From NCBI GenBank assembly GCA_017509065.1, contig JAFWQM010000100.1:1-9997 (forward strand): 9,997 nt of DNA, written 5' to 3'. Below are positions 1 to 6,821 of the stretch, one piece after another; position 1 is the stretch's first letter, and each line of letters begins with the position of its first letter. The DNA comes from Clostridia bacterium (GTDB taxonomy: Bacteria > Bacillota_A > Clostridia > Christensenellales > Aristaeellaceae). The translations under genes were made by a program, and so were the position numbers. Under the pieces are notes generated by a model. The model saw only the letters and a list, made by a program, of their open reading frames with translations, did no database searches and was not told where the DNA came from.

Positions 1-177
1 AAGGAACGAAACCGCAGGAATACTGGGGCCGAAGCGCTCGAAAAACAATCCGGTGGATTGTTTTTAGCGGAGGCCGGGCGGCAGCCCAGGGCCGAAGGAT
101 ATTTCAAGGTTGAGTGACGCAGGATGGAGCGATTTATCGCCTGCAGATAATTCATGTTTTAGTTGGGCGAGCAATAA
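1..177 (+). repeat. MITE-like dispersed repeat, copy 1 (left end cut by window)
   Basis: Positions 1-26 match 9917-9942 exactly, and 99-151 match 9945-9997 with three substitutions (at 99, 130 and 142). So the two window ends carry the same repeat in the same orientation. Copy 1 has 70 extra bases after position 26. It continues past where copy 2 is cut and ends near 163-177 with TTGGGCGAGCAATAA, the exact reverse complement of 9859-9873 at the left edge of copy 2. Combining both copies gives an element of about 165 bases (without the insertion) with terminal inverted repeats of 15 perfect bases. Weaker inverted similarity extends over roughly 50 bases. No protein is encoded. Small size, inverted ends and recurrence suggest a non-autonomous transposon relic, but no target duplication can be checked because each copy is missing one flank. 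Confidence 0.75.
41..65. terminator. Perfect hairpin with A/T tails inside repeat copy 1
   Basis: Bases 41-51 (AAAAACAATCC) and 55-65 (GGATTGTTTTT) form an 11-bp perfect stem with a GGT loop. The T run makes it resemble an intrinsic terminator in either direction, although the G/C part of the stem is short. It lies in the 70-base stretch that copy 2 lacks and upstream of the spoIIG promoter, so it could insulate spoIIG from upstream transcription. Terminator function is inferred. The stem is seen directly. Confidence 0.45.
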
Positions 178-212
178 ATTTACACTGACCTTTTACACCA
201 GTCAGCACGTTA

Positions 213-268
213 TTCGACATTGCCCGCGCTTTGCTTCGACGTCGCTGAAACGCCTGCCGCGCTATACT
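213..268 (+). promoter_or_regulatory. Putative spoIIG promoter with Spo0A-box-like sites
   Basis: A -10-like TATACT lies at 263-268. TTCGACA at 213-219 is the exact reverse complement of the Spo0A box TGTCGAA. A 6/7 match, TTCGACG, lies 22 bases further at 235-241. If TTCGAC (235-240) acts as the -35 region, the spacer is 22 bases, which matches the unusually long spacer known for the B. subtilis spoIIG promoter, where Spo0A binds over the -35 region. A start about seven bases after the -10 would leave only about 15 bases of leader, so the SD at 276-280 would be almost at the 5' end. This is a motif-level call. Confidence 0.5.
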
Positions 269-289
269 TTTTCCCGGAGGACAGGCAAA

Positions 290-1048
290 ATGCGGGTGTA
301 TGGAGAAGCGTATCTGTTCATCAATTTCTGGATGGATTTTCTTTCGCTGTTACTGGCTGCTTGCCTGCGTCGGGTACGGTTCCGCGGCATGCGGGCGGCG
401 GTTGGCGCGGCGGTCGGCGCGGTGCTCAGCCTGCTTGCGCGGTCGGGCGCGGCGTTTCTTTGCGGCTTTCCGGCGGCTCTAATAATGATCCTTGTGACTG
501 CGCTCGTTTCCTTCGGCAAAGCCGGATTCGCCCTGTTCCCCTGGACAGCCGCGTCGGCGCTGCTGCTCTGCGGTCTCACGGACGCGCTGCTGCGCAACGG
601 TGCGTCCGCCGCTTCCGTGATGATCATATGCGGGATAGCGGCGCTGGTTTTCTGCCTTGTTCAGCGCAGACAAAGAAGCACACGGGACGGCGCATGCGTG
701 CTACGGGTAAGTTACCGTGGGAAAAGCTCATCGCTCCCCGTTCTGCGCGACAGCGGCAATCGTCTTCGGGACGGCCTTACCGGACAGCCTGTGATCGTCG
801 CGCCGGAAAGCGCGCTGCTTCGCCTGATACCGTGCGGCGTGCGGCCCGCGAACATCGCCACGCTTCCACGCGGGTGGCGTTTACTGCCTATCCGAACAGC
901 GGCTGGAAACGGGTTGGTCATGTGCTTTCGTCCAGACGCGGCCATGCTGGTTCGGAACGGGAAAGCAAAGCGGCTGGATGTGACAATTGCATTATCGAAC
1001 TTTGAGGAAAGAGCAGCGCTGGTGCCGGAGGAACTTTTTATTGGGTAG
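290..1048 (+). CDS. spoIIGA: SpoIIGA, sigma-E processing aspartic protease
   Basis: Membrane-embedded aspartic protease that removes the pro-sequence of pro-sigma-E in the mother cell, in response to a forespore signal (SpoIIR in studied species). The ATG at 290 is chosen because GGAGG at 276-280 sits nine bases upstream and the protein then starts with the family-typical [17 protein letters not shown]. Longer reading to a TTG at 110 would add sequence from the repeat and is rejected. The 252-residue product has about five membrane segments (roughly 5-24, 36-50, 54-75, 80-101, 105-124), then a soluble domain with the catalytic motif DSGN at 154-157 and a following [12 protein letters not shown] segment. 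It is shorter than B. subtilis SpoIIGA (309 residues). Its substrate gene sigE begins 74 bases downstream, as in the classical spoIIG operon. Confidence 0.93.
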   Translation: MRVYGEAYLFINFWMDFLSLLLAACLRRVRFRGMRAAVGAAVGAVLSLLARSGAAFLCGFPAALIMILVTALVSFGKAGFALFPWTAASALLLCGLTDALLRNGASAASVMIICGIAALVFCLVQRRQRSTRDGACVLRVSYRGKSSSLPVLRDSGNRLRDGLTGQPVIVAPESALLRLIPCGVRPANIATLPRGWRLLPIRTAAGNGLVMCFRPDAAMLVRNGKAKRLDVTIALSNFEERAALVPEELFIG

Positions 1049-1122
1049 GAGGCTTTGTCATATCCTTGTTTTCGCTTCCGCCCAACTGTAATGAATCGCA
1101 TATAAAGGGGGGACTATTTGCC

Positions 1123-1833
1123 ATGCAGGCAATGGATATGAAAAAATGGATGCTTTTATTTTTCTCGCGTCTGCATTCGGACGGGGTGCATTATATCGGT
1201 GGGGCTGATCCGCTCCCAAAGCCGCTGACGCCGGAAGAGGAGCTGGAGCTGGTCACCCGGTTACCGGACGAGAGCGGAAACGTGCGTTCCGTGCTGATCG
1301 AAAGAAACCTGCGCCTGGTCGTGTTCATCGCCAAGAAGTTTGAAAACACGCCGGTGGGGATCGAGGACCTGATTTCCATCGGCACCATCGGGCTCATCAA
1401 GGCGGTGAACACCTTTGACCCTGACAAAAAAATCAAGCTGGCAACATATGCCAGCCGATGCATTGAAAACGAGGTGCTGATGTATCTGCGCCACACCAGC
1501 CGGTTAAAGTATGAAGTGTCGCTGGACGAGCCGCTCAAAACCGACTGGGACGGAAACGAACTGCTTCTCTCCGACGTGCTGGGCACGGAAAACGACCTGG
1601 TGTCCCGCGGCATCGAGGAGGACGCGGAAAAGCAATTGCTTTGCTGCGCGCTGTCGCGCCTGACGGCAAGAGAACAGCGCATCATGAAGATGCGCTATGG
1701 CCTGGAGGGTGGCAGGGAGATGACTCAGAAGGAGGTGGCCGATCAGCTCGGCATTTCCCAATCGTATATTTCCCGGCTGGAAAAGCGCATCCTGTCCCGC
1801 CTGCAGAATGAAATGCTCAAAGCATCTGGATAA
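1123..1833 (+). CDS. sigE: RNA polymerase sporulation sigma factor SigE (pro-sigma-E)
   Basis: Early mother-cell sigma factor, made as an inactive, membrane-tethered precursor and activated by SpoIIGA. The ATG at 1123 follows a strong purine SD (AAAGGGGGGA, 1105-1113) by nine bases. An upstream TTG at 1066 is in frame but lacks an SD and adds non-conserved residues. The 236-residue protein keeps a pro-sequence: a basic/hydrophobic N-terminus, then SDGVHYIGG at 19-27, close to the B. subtilis pro-SigE segment SDEVYYIGG. Region 2 is at about 60-123, with the [16 protein letters not shown] and [19 protein letters not shown] blocks. Region 4 is at about 176-232 and has the helix-turn-helix signature [22 protein letters not shown]. 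It is co-transcribed with spoIIGA. sigG, a common downstream neighbour, is absent: the next gene converges 27 bases away and no clear terminator separates them. Confidence 0.96.
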   Translation: MQAMDMKKWMLLFFSRLHSDGVHYIGGADPLPKPLTPEEELELVTRLPDESGNVRSVLIERNLRLVVFIAKKFENTPVGIEDLISIGTIGLIKAVNTFDPDKKIKLATYASRCIENEVLMYLRHTSRLKYEVSLDEPLKTDWDGNELLLSDVLGTENDLVSRGIEEDAEKQLLCCALSRLTAREQRIMKMRYGLEGGREMTQKEVADQLGISQSYISRLEKRILSRLQNEMLKASG

Positions 1834-1860
1834 AAACGTTTCTTTTCGAGCTTTCCGGGT

Positions 1861-3111
1861 TCACTGAACGATGCCGATAGCAGTGATGGTGAAGCGCTTG
1901 CTCAGAGAATCTTCCGCCATGCGGATCTCCAGCACATGGTCTTCCGCGTCGGTGCGGCTGTCCCAGATCATGACCACTTCGGACTGGCCCCATTTGCCTT
2001 CCCCGCCGGTCAGCGTGCGCTTCACCTTTCCGTCGACCACGATTTCCACCGTGCCGAAACGGGACTCCGCCGTTGCGCGCCACGCGATGAGCAGCTTTTT
2101 GAATTTTCCCGTCACGCGCAGCGGTTCCGCCGGATCGGTTTCCGTATGGCAGAAGTTTTTCCCGCACACCCGGCCGATGGGCTGATTCGTATAGGACTGC
2201 AAATCGTCGTGGGCAAAGCCGCCCCGTTCCACGGTGACGGTGTCCGGCCAGTTGCCGTCGCCGTACAGGGTGATCAGGCCCATATAGTCCGTGCCATAGG
2301 CCGGTTCCACGTCCAGGTCAATATCCAGTGCACTGGTTTCCATAGCATTGGCGGTTTCTACCGCTTTCAGCAGGCAGTCCGCCATCACGCCGTGGCCCAG
2401 GGACGTGGGATGGTATTCGTCGAAGAAAAATTCCTGTTTCGTCCATTCCTTGCCAACGTGGGGAAATGCGGCGTCCTTGATGGACACCATCATCAGATCG
2501 TACGTTTCCCCCACCTTTTTCATTTCTTCCTGTAGGTTGAACCCGCCCGGGAACACTGCGAACAGCAGGATCACCACCGGGCCGTTGGGCTGGGAAAGGA
2601 TGGTCTTGACCAGGGATTCATAGCAGCGGTGCTTGGTGGGTTCCTGATAATCGTTGACGGAGAACTCCACGATCACAAGGTCGGGCAGACCGTCTGCGTC
2701 CCGTGTCCGGTCCACGATATCCCGCTGATAGCGCATCAGCCCGAAAGTGGACGGCGTGCCGCCCACGCCCGCGTTCACAAAATGCACGTTGCTTCCGTCC
2801 CCTGCGCCATAGCGCGCGGCAAACCCCTGGGCAAAGCTGGAAGCGTAGCACTCTTTGTAGACCTTCGCCCCCGCGCCTTCGGTAATCGAACCGCCGATGG
2901 CAGCCACGGTGATTTCCTCTCCCGCCTGCGCCCGCTGGATCAGGTTCTTCAGCCTAAGATTATTCCCCGTGTTCATGATCCCGTCCGTCAGCATCTGCTG
3001 ATACCATTCCGCCTGATCCGCGTTGGAGAAATACGTATTCTCACCCATGGCAGCACCCCACCCTATACACAGCAGTATCGCCAGCATACAGCAAACAATG
3101 CGTTTCATCAT
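1861..3111 (-). CDS. Secreted SGNH/GDSL-family hydrolase
   Basis: Probable esterase of the SGNH superfamily, exported from the cell. Starting at the ATG at 3111 (SD GAGGGGG about eight bases upstream; a second ATG follows at once) gives 416 residues. A signal peptide covers about 1-23, with cleavage likely after AMG. The four hallmark blocks are visible: GGSITEG with nucleophile Ser75; Gly in NAGVGG (about 113-118); SVND with Asn153; and DEYHPTSLGH with Asp231 and His234. The segment from about 265 to 416 looks like an extra beta-rich domain that I cannot name. Such proteins often deacylate polysaccharides, but the substrate is not readable here. The gene lies downstream of the antiporter on the same strand, 364 bases away with an HPt remnant between, so co-transcription is doubtful. 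It converges on sigE. Confidence 0.88.
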   Translation of the reverse strand: MMKRIVCCMLAILLCIGWGAAMGENTYFSNADQAEWYQQMLTDGIMNTGNNLRLKNLIQRAQAGEEITVAAIGGSITEGAGAKVYKECYASSFAQGFAARYGAGDGSNVHFVNAGVGGTPSTFGLMRYQRDIVDRTRDADGLPDLVIVEFSVNDYQEPTKHRCYESLVKTILSQPNGPVVILLFAVFPGGFNLQEEMKKVGETYDLMMVSIKDAAFPHVGKEWTKQEFFFDEYHPTSLGHGVMADCLLKAVETANAMETSALDIDLDVEPAYGTDYMGLITLYGDGNWPDTVTVERGGFAHDDLQSYTNQPIGRVCGKNFCHTETDPAEPLRVTGKFKKLLIAWRATAESRFGTVEIVVDGKVKRTLTGGEGKWGQSEVVMIWDSRTDAEDHVLEIRMAEDSLSKRFTITAIGIVQ

Positions 3112-3204
3112 TTCGTGGTCCCCCTCGGTTTTCTTATGGACATTTTCGCAACAGGGCAAAACGTGATATGCAGAGTACAAAATAAAGAGAGGCGAAGTCA
3201 GCTT

Positions 3205-3475
3205 TCATTCCGTACAAAGAGCCTTCAAAGCTTCGTAGTTCTTTCGGATTGGCGAGATCAGCGCGGCATAGTCCGCTTCCTTCCTGACGCGAAGCAGTTC
3301 TGTGATCTCACAGAGCAGATCGGTCAGCGGGGTCAGGACCAGGTTGCCGGTCAATCCTTTCAGCGCGTGTACAGCGTCAAAGGCGGAAGCTAAATTCCGC
3401 GCTTCGATGGCATCGTTCGCTGATTCAGTCTTATGTCTGTTAGGAATAAATAATGCCTGAACGCTGACAGAAGAA
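3205..3475 (-). pseudogene. Histidine-phosphotransfer (HPt) domain fragment, no start codon
   Basis: Reading 3475 down to the TGA at 3205-3207 gives an open frame whose last 70 or so residues resemble an HPt domain. It has a helical AIEARNLASAFDAVHALKGL segment with the phospho-accepting His at 3367-3369 (motif HALKGLTGN), then L..L...I.ELLR and a final helix ending KALCTE. No in-frame ATG or GTG precedes it, and no TTG occurs before the His. The frame is closed upstream by a stop inside the 3' end of the antiporter gene, in a different phase. The first helix expected of an HPt domain is largely missing. This looks like the 3' remnant of a hybrid sensor kinase or HPt protein, truncated where the antiporter gene now ends. 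Expression from an ATT or CTG start, or by frameshift from the antiporter, is possible but unsupported. Confidence 0.65.
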
Positions 3476-5086
3476 TCAGGCAGGTTTCATGACCTTGCGC
3501 ATCACGAACAGCGTGCCGATCATGAGGGCGACGGCGATGGGCAGGGCGATGAACCAGTTGGGAATGAGACCGGCCACGATATAGGCGATAAAGCTGACGC
3601 CGGCTGTGGTCAGCGCGTATGGCAGCTGGGTGGACACATGGGTCACGTGGTCGCACTGCGCGCCTGCGCTTGCCATGATAGTGGTATCGGAGATGGGAGA
3701 GCAATGGTCGCCGCAGACGGCGCCGGCCATGCACGCGCTCACGCACACCACACCCAGCGGATCAGTCAGCGGGAACACGCCCAGGGTGATGGGAATGAGG
3801 ATGCCGAAGGTGCCCCAGCTTGTGCCGGTGGCGAAGGACAGGCCGCAGGCGATCAGAAACACGATGGCGGGCAGTAAACTCTGGAAGCCGCCCGCGGACT
3901 GCTTCACCAGGGTTTCAACGTACTGCTTCGCGCCGAGGCTGTCGGTCATGGCTTTCAGGCTCCAGGCGAACGTCAGAATCAGGATGGCAGGCACCATGGA
4001 TTTGAATCCTTCCGGCACGCAGTTCATGATTTCCTTGAATGTCAGCGTATGGCGAATGCCATAGTAGATCAGGATCAGCATCAGGGCAACAGCGCTTCCC
4101 AGCATCAGGCCGACGGATGCGTCGGCATTGGAGAAAGCGTTGATAAAGCTTTCGCCAGAGAAGAAGCCGCCGGAGTAGATCATACCGACAACGCAGGAAG
4201 AGATCAGCACCAGAATGGGCAGCACCAGATCCAGCACCTTGCCCTTGGGATTTGCCGTTTCATTGGCAGTGTTTGACATGGCTTGCATACCGGAGAAGAT
4301 GTCGCCCTTTTCTTTGGCGTTCTTTTCATGCTTCGCCATGGGGCCGTAGTCCATGTTGTTCAGGGCCAGGAAGAACATCATCACCAGGGTCAGGATGGCG
4401 TAAAAGTTGAAGGGAATGGCTTTGATGAACAAATAGATACCATTTCCTTCTTCTACATAGGAGGAAACCGCCGCCGCCCAGGAGCTGACCGGCGCGATGA
4501 TGCACACCGGGGCCGCCGTAGCGTCTATCAGATACGCCAGCTTGGCGCGGGAGATTTTGCTCTTGTCCGCCACGGGCCGCATCACGGAGCCCACGGTCAG
4601 GCAGTTGAAATAGTCGTCGATGAAGATCAGCATGCCCAGGATGATGGTGGCGACCTGCGCGCCTGCCCGGCTTTTGATGCGGGCGGATGCCCAGCGCCCG
4701 AACGCGGCGGAGCCGCCCGCCTTGTTCATCAGCATCACCAAGATGCCGAGAATCACCAGGAAGAACAGGATGCCAACATTGTAGACATCGGCAAGCGACT
4801 TGGCGATGCCGTTGACAAGCACATGGTTCAGCGTGCCTTCAAGGTTAAAGTTGGAATACAGCAGACCGCCCGCGACAATGCCAATCAGCAGCGAACTGTA
4901 AACCTCTTTTGTAATCAGTGCCAGCGCAATGGCGATGATAGGCGGCAGCAGCGACCAGAACGTCTGGTAGTACGGGCTGACCGCTTCGGCAGCTTCTTCC
5001 CCCTCTGCCAGCGCGTTCACGCCAAGCAGCAGCATCAGCGCCATGCAGGCCAGCACGATGAGCCATCTGCGATTTGTCTTTTTCAT
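3476..5086 (-). CDS. NhaC-family Na+/H+ antiporter (COG1757-like)
   Basis: Inner-membrane secondary transporter that probably exchanges Na+ (or an organic anion couple) for protons. The ATG at 5086 follows AAGGAG by about eight bases. The 536-residue protein has around a dozen hydrophobic segments and family-typical motifs: FIDDYFNCLTVGSVMRPV (155-172), KISRAKLAYLIDATAAPVC (177-195), a SFATGTSWGTFGILIP stretch (417-432), and a CGDHCSPISDTTIMAS stretch (458-473) near the C-terminus. Unusually, the first 28 residues look like a cleavable signal peptide (basic start, hydrophobic core, NALA before EGEE), ahead of the first true transport helix at about 44-60. Exact substrate is open: related proteins include malate/lactate exchangers. 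A near-consensus promoter lies 93-120 bases upstream, and the ABC operon terminator lies beyond that, so it is its own transcription unit. Confidence 0.9.
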   Translation of the reverse strand: MKKTNRRWLIVLACMALMLLLGVNALAEGEEAAEAVSPYYQTFWSLLPPIIAIALALITKEVYSSLLIGIVAGGLLYSNFNLEGTLNHVLVNGIAKSLADVYNVGILFFLVILGILVMLMNKAGGSAAFGRWASARIKSRAGAQVATIILGMLIFIDDYFNCLTVGSVMRPVADKSKISRAKLAYLIDATAAPVCIIAPVSSWAAAVSSYVEEGNGIYLFIKAIPFNFYAILTLVMMFFLALNNMDYGPMAKHEKNAKEKGDIFSGMQAMSNTANETANPKGKVLDLVLPILVLISSCVVGMIYSGGFFSGESFINAFSNADASVGLMLGSAVALMLILIYYGIRHTLTFKEIMNCVPEGFKSMVPAILILTFAWSLKAMTDSLGAKQYVETLVKQSAGGFQSLLPAIVFLIACGLSFATGTSWGTFGILIPITLGVFPLTDPLGVVCVSACMAGAVCGDHCSPISDTTIMASAGAQCDHVTHVSTQLPYALTTAGVSFIAYIVAGLIPNWFIALPIAVALMIGTLFVMRKVMKPA

Positions 5087-5178
5087 GCAGGGTTCTCCTT
5101 TCGGATATTCATGGATGCAATATTCCGCCCCTCGCCGTTATCCCTGTGAAACGAGCGCAGGTGTTTCCAATACATAAA

Positions 5179-5206
5179 ATTATAGCTTTGTTTCCAGCCT
5201 TGTCAA
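5179..5206 (-). promoter_or_regulatory. Near-perfect sigma-A promoter of the antiporter gene
   Basis: On the minus strand, TTGACA (5201-5206) and TATAAT (5179-5184) both match the vegetative consensus exactly, with a 16-base spacer. Transcription would begin near 5172, about 85 bases before the ATG at 5086. The site lies just downstream of the terminator at 5245-5284, so the antiporter is expected to be expressed independently of the ABC operon and fairly strongly. Confidence 0.85.
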
Positions 5207-5244
5207 GGCATTGGGCTGTATATAAACTGTTCTCCCCCTGGCCT

Positions 5245-5284
5245 AAAAAAGCCTTTCAGACCTCGACGGTCTGAAAGGCTTTTT
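5245..5284 (-). terminator. Strong intrinsic terminator after the ABC operon
   Basis: A 17-base arm (5246-5262) and its exact complement (5268-5284) enclose a five-base loop. Read on the minus strand, the stem holds AGCCTTTCAGACC paired with GGTCTGAAAGGCT and runs into six T (5250-5245). It begins 21 bases after the stop of the binding-protein gene. The A/T tails are symmetrical, so it could also work on the plus strand, but no plus-strand gene precedes it. Confidence 0.93.
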
Positions 5285-5305
5285 GAGACAGCCCCTTTGA
5301 ATAGA

Positions 5306-6325
5306 TCAGCGGGTTTCGGCGTACAGAGCGTTCCACTTCTCCAGCATTTCGGCTTTATGCTCGATCAGCCAGGCAGTGTCGCGGGAGACCCAGTTGATGG
5401 TGTCGTCCGCGGGCAGGTACTTGATTTCATAGTGCGCCTTGGGGTTGGTGAAGCGCAGGGTTTCCAGGCGGGTGGCCAGGGCTTCCTGTCCTTCGGGGCT
5501 CATGAGGAAGTTGATCATGGCCTTGGCGGCTTCGGGATGCGGGCAGTTCTCGATCATGGCGCAGCCCATGGTGGTGCCGGAAGCGCCGTTCTCGGGATAC
5601 TGGATGCGGATGCGGTCGGAACCGGCCTTGAGCAGGGTGTCAGCGCCGTCTTCGTAGGTCAGGCCAACCACGTATTCGCCGCTGTCCACAGCCTTGAAGC
5701 ACACGGAGGAAGAGGTGGAGATCACCAGGCCGTTCTCCAGCAGAGCGCGCATGTAAGCCCAGGCTTCGTCGCTGTCATAGCCGTACACGGCGAACATGTT
5801 GCACACATTGTTCCACGCGGCGGAGGAGCTGTTGGGGTCGCTCAGCACGATGCGGCCTTTCAGCGCGGGATTCAGCAGGTCTTCATAGGTGCGGATCTCC
5901 AGGCCCAGTTCCTTTTCCAGCTCCACATTCACGCAGAAGCAGATGGTGCTCAGGTGGTCCTGGTTGTAGCGGCCGTTGTGGCTCTTGTAATCGTCGGGCA
6001 GGTCGTCCTCATAGGGAGAGGTATAGAGGGCGTAAATGTCGTCGTTGGCAGCGCCGTCGGAGGGAGACAGGCCGCCCCACTGCACGTCGCCCTGGGGATT
6101 GCCCGCTTCGGCGCGGGTACGGGCCTGCAGCTCGCCGGCGGAGCCGTTCACAACTTCCACTTCCACATCGGGATACACTTCGTTGAACGCTTCGATCAGG
6201 TTGTCGATGTCGTTGTCGGTCATGGAGCTGTACAGCACCAGGGGACCTTTCACCGTTTCAGCCAGAGCGGAGCAGCACGCCAGCACCATCACGGCGGCCA
6301 GCAGCAGGGAAATGAGTTTCTTCAT
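5306..6325 (-). CDS. ABC transporter substrate-binding protein, COG1840 (AfuA/FbpA-like)
   Basis: Extracytoplasmic receptor of the ABC importer encoded upstream. AAAGGAGG precedes two adjacent candidate starts, GTG at 6328 (six bases from GGAGG) and ATG at 6325 (nine bases); ATG is preferred, giving 339 residues. The N-terminus is a signal peptide, either cleaved after ALA (about residue 22) or lipid-modified at a Cys in VLACC (17-18). Family features include the opening strand LVLYSSMTDNDIDNLIEAF (29-47), GDVQWGG (79-85), a central LKGRIVLSDP (156-164), and a C-terminal AAKAMINFLMSPEGQ (266-280). The family carries ferric iron, phosphonates or sugar phosphates. The paired Tyr-Tyr typical of many ferric-iron binders is absent; the matching area reads GLTYEDGAD (221-229). 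It is last in the operon, separated from the permease by a hairpin-rich gap. Confidence 0.88.
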   Translation of the reverse strand: MKKLISLLLAAVMVLACCSALAETVKGPLVLYSSMTDNDIDNLIEAFNEVYPDVEVEVVNGSAGELQARTRAEAGNPQGDVQWGGLSPSDGAANDDIYALYTSPYEDDLPDDYKSHNGRYNQDHLSTICFCVNVELEKELGLEIRTYEDLLNPALKGRIVLSDPNSSSAAWNNVCNMFAVYGYDSDEAWAYMRALLENGLVISTSSSVCFKAVDSGEYVVGLTYEDGADTLLKAGSDRIRIQYPENGASGTTMGCAMIENCPHPEAAKAMINFLMSPEGQEALATRLETLRFTNPKAHYEIKYLPADDTINWVSRDTAWLIEHKAEMLEKWNALYAETR

Positions 6326-6360
6326 CACGAGAAACCTCCTTTGATAGAATAAATATTTTC

Positions 6361-6780
6361 AGGCGCGTCCAGCGCCTAAGGAACGAAACGGGGCGAGGGC
6401 CTCTGCGGCCCTCGTGCACCTGCACCAAAGGCCTTCGGCCTCTGGACTCCAATAGCGGAATGTACTTGCAGAGGAAGAATAAACAAGGTTCCCGCTGTTG
6501 CTTAAAAGGAACGATCAGCTTGGCTGCGTTGTGCTTCTGGCCCGGCGGCGAAGCCGCCAACCCGGATGCTTCGCATCCGGGGAAAGCCAGGGAAAACCAC
6601 CAGGAGAAAGTGAGCTTTCTCCTGGGATTTTCCCAGGCTTTCTTGGGCCAGAAGCCCTCAAACTTTCGTAACCCCAGCGCGACAGGCGAAAGTTGTTTTC
6701 TCTTCCCGACTTGCTATTCGCTTAAATGGGTCCAGGGGGCGAAGTCCCCTGGCGCAGGTCTGGGCGCGCGGAGCGCCCAG
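6361..6780. repeat. Geneless hairpin mosaic between permease and binding-protein genes
   Basis: The 496 bases between the permease stop and the binding-protein start contain no credible gene but at least nine stem-loops. They are 6361-6377 (GC stem, GTCCA loop); 6394-6414 (CGAGGGCC/GGCCCTCG); 6429-6441 (AGGCC-TTC-GGCCT); 6544-6558 (GGCGGC-GAA-GCCGCC); 6561-6581 (CCCGGATGC-TTC-GCATCCGGG); 6582-6642 (about 28-bp imperfect stem); 6661-6694 (AACTTTCG/CGAAAGTT); 6732-6752 (CCAGGGG/CCCCTGG); and 6760-6780 (CTGGGCGC/GCGCCCAG). Several end in GAA or TTC triloops. None is followed by a T tract, so they are not classical terminators. They resemble clustered extragenic palindromes. In E. coli such palindromes between malE and malF alter mRNA stability, which suggests a comparable role here, as inference. 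Confidence 0.8.
6533..6655. repeat. Closed multibranch inverted-repeat structure
   Basis: An 11-base outer stem, GCTTCTGGCCC (6533-6543) with GGGCCAGAAGC (6645-6655), exactly encloses three consecutive hairpins (6544-6558, 6561-6581, 6582-6642). They have almost no unpaired bases between them. Drawn out, this is a four-way junction of roughly 120 bases. It could be a structured RNA in the ABC operon transcript, or a mobile palindromic module of the surrounding mosaic. Pairing is read directly; function is unknown. Confidence 0.7.
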
Positions 6781-6821
6781 CGTAACCTTTTGTCAGCCAT
6801 ACGGAAGTAAGGATGAAAAAC

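Noticed and set aside
110..289. N-terminal extension of SpoIIGA from a TTG at 110
   Set aside because: It would be encoded by the repeat and promoter region, has no family resemblance, and a strong ribosome binding site precedes the ATG at 290.
5297..6352. Plus-strand open frame (351 codons) opposite the binding-protein gene
   Set aside because: Antisense shadow of a gene with a signal peptide, strong ribosome binding site and family motifs. Its own composition is biased and matches no family.
6258..6560. Minus-strand open frame of 100 codons overlapping the start of the binding-protein gene
   Set aside because: It overlaps the well-supported signal peptide region in another frame and otherwise consists of repeat sequence.
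6460..6810. Plus-strand open frame of 116 codons in the hairpin block
   Set aside because: It runs through at least six palindromes, is low-complexity in composition, lacks a convincing ribosome binding site and shows no recognisable domain. It is best explained as repeat DNA that happens to be open.
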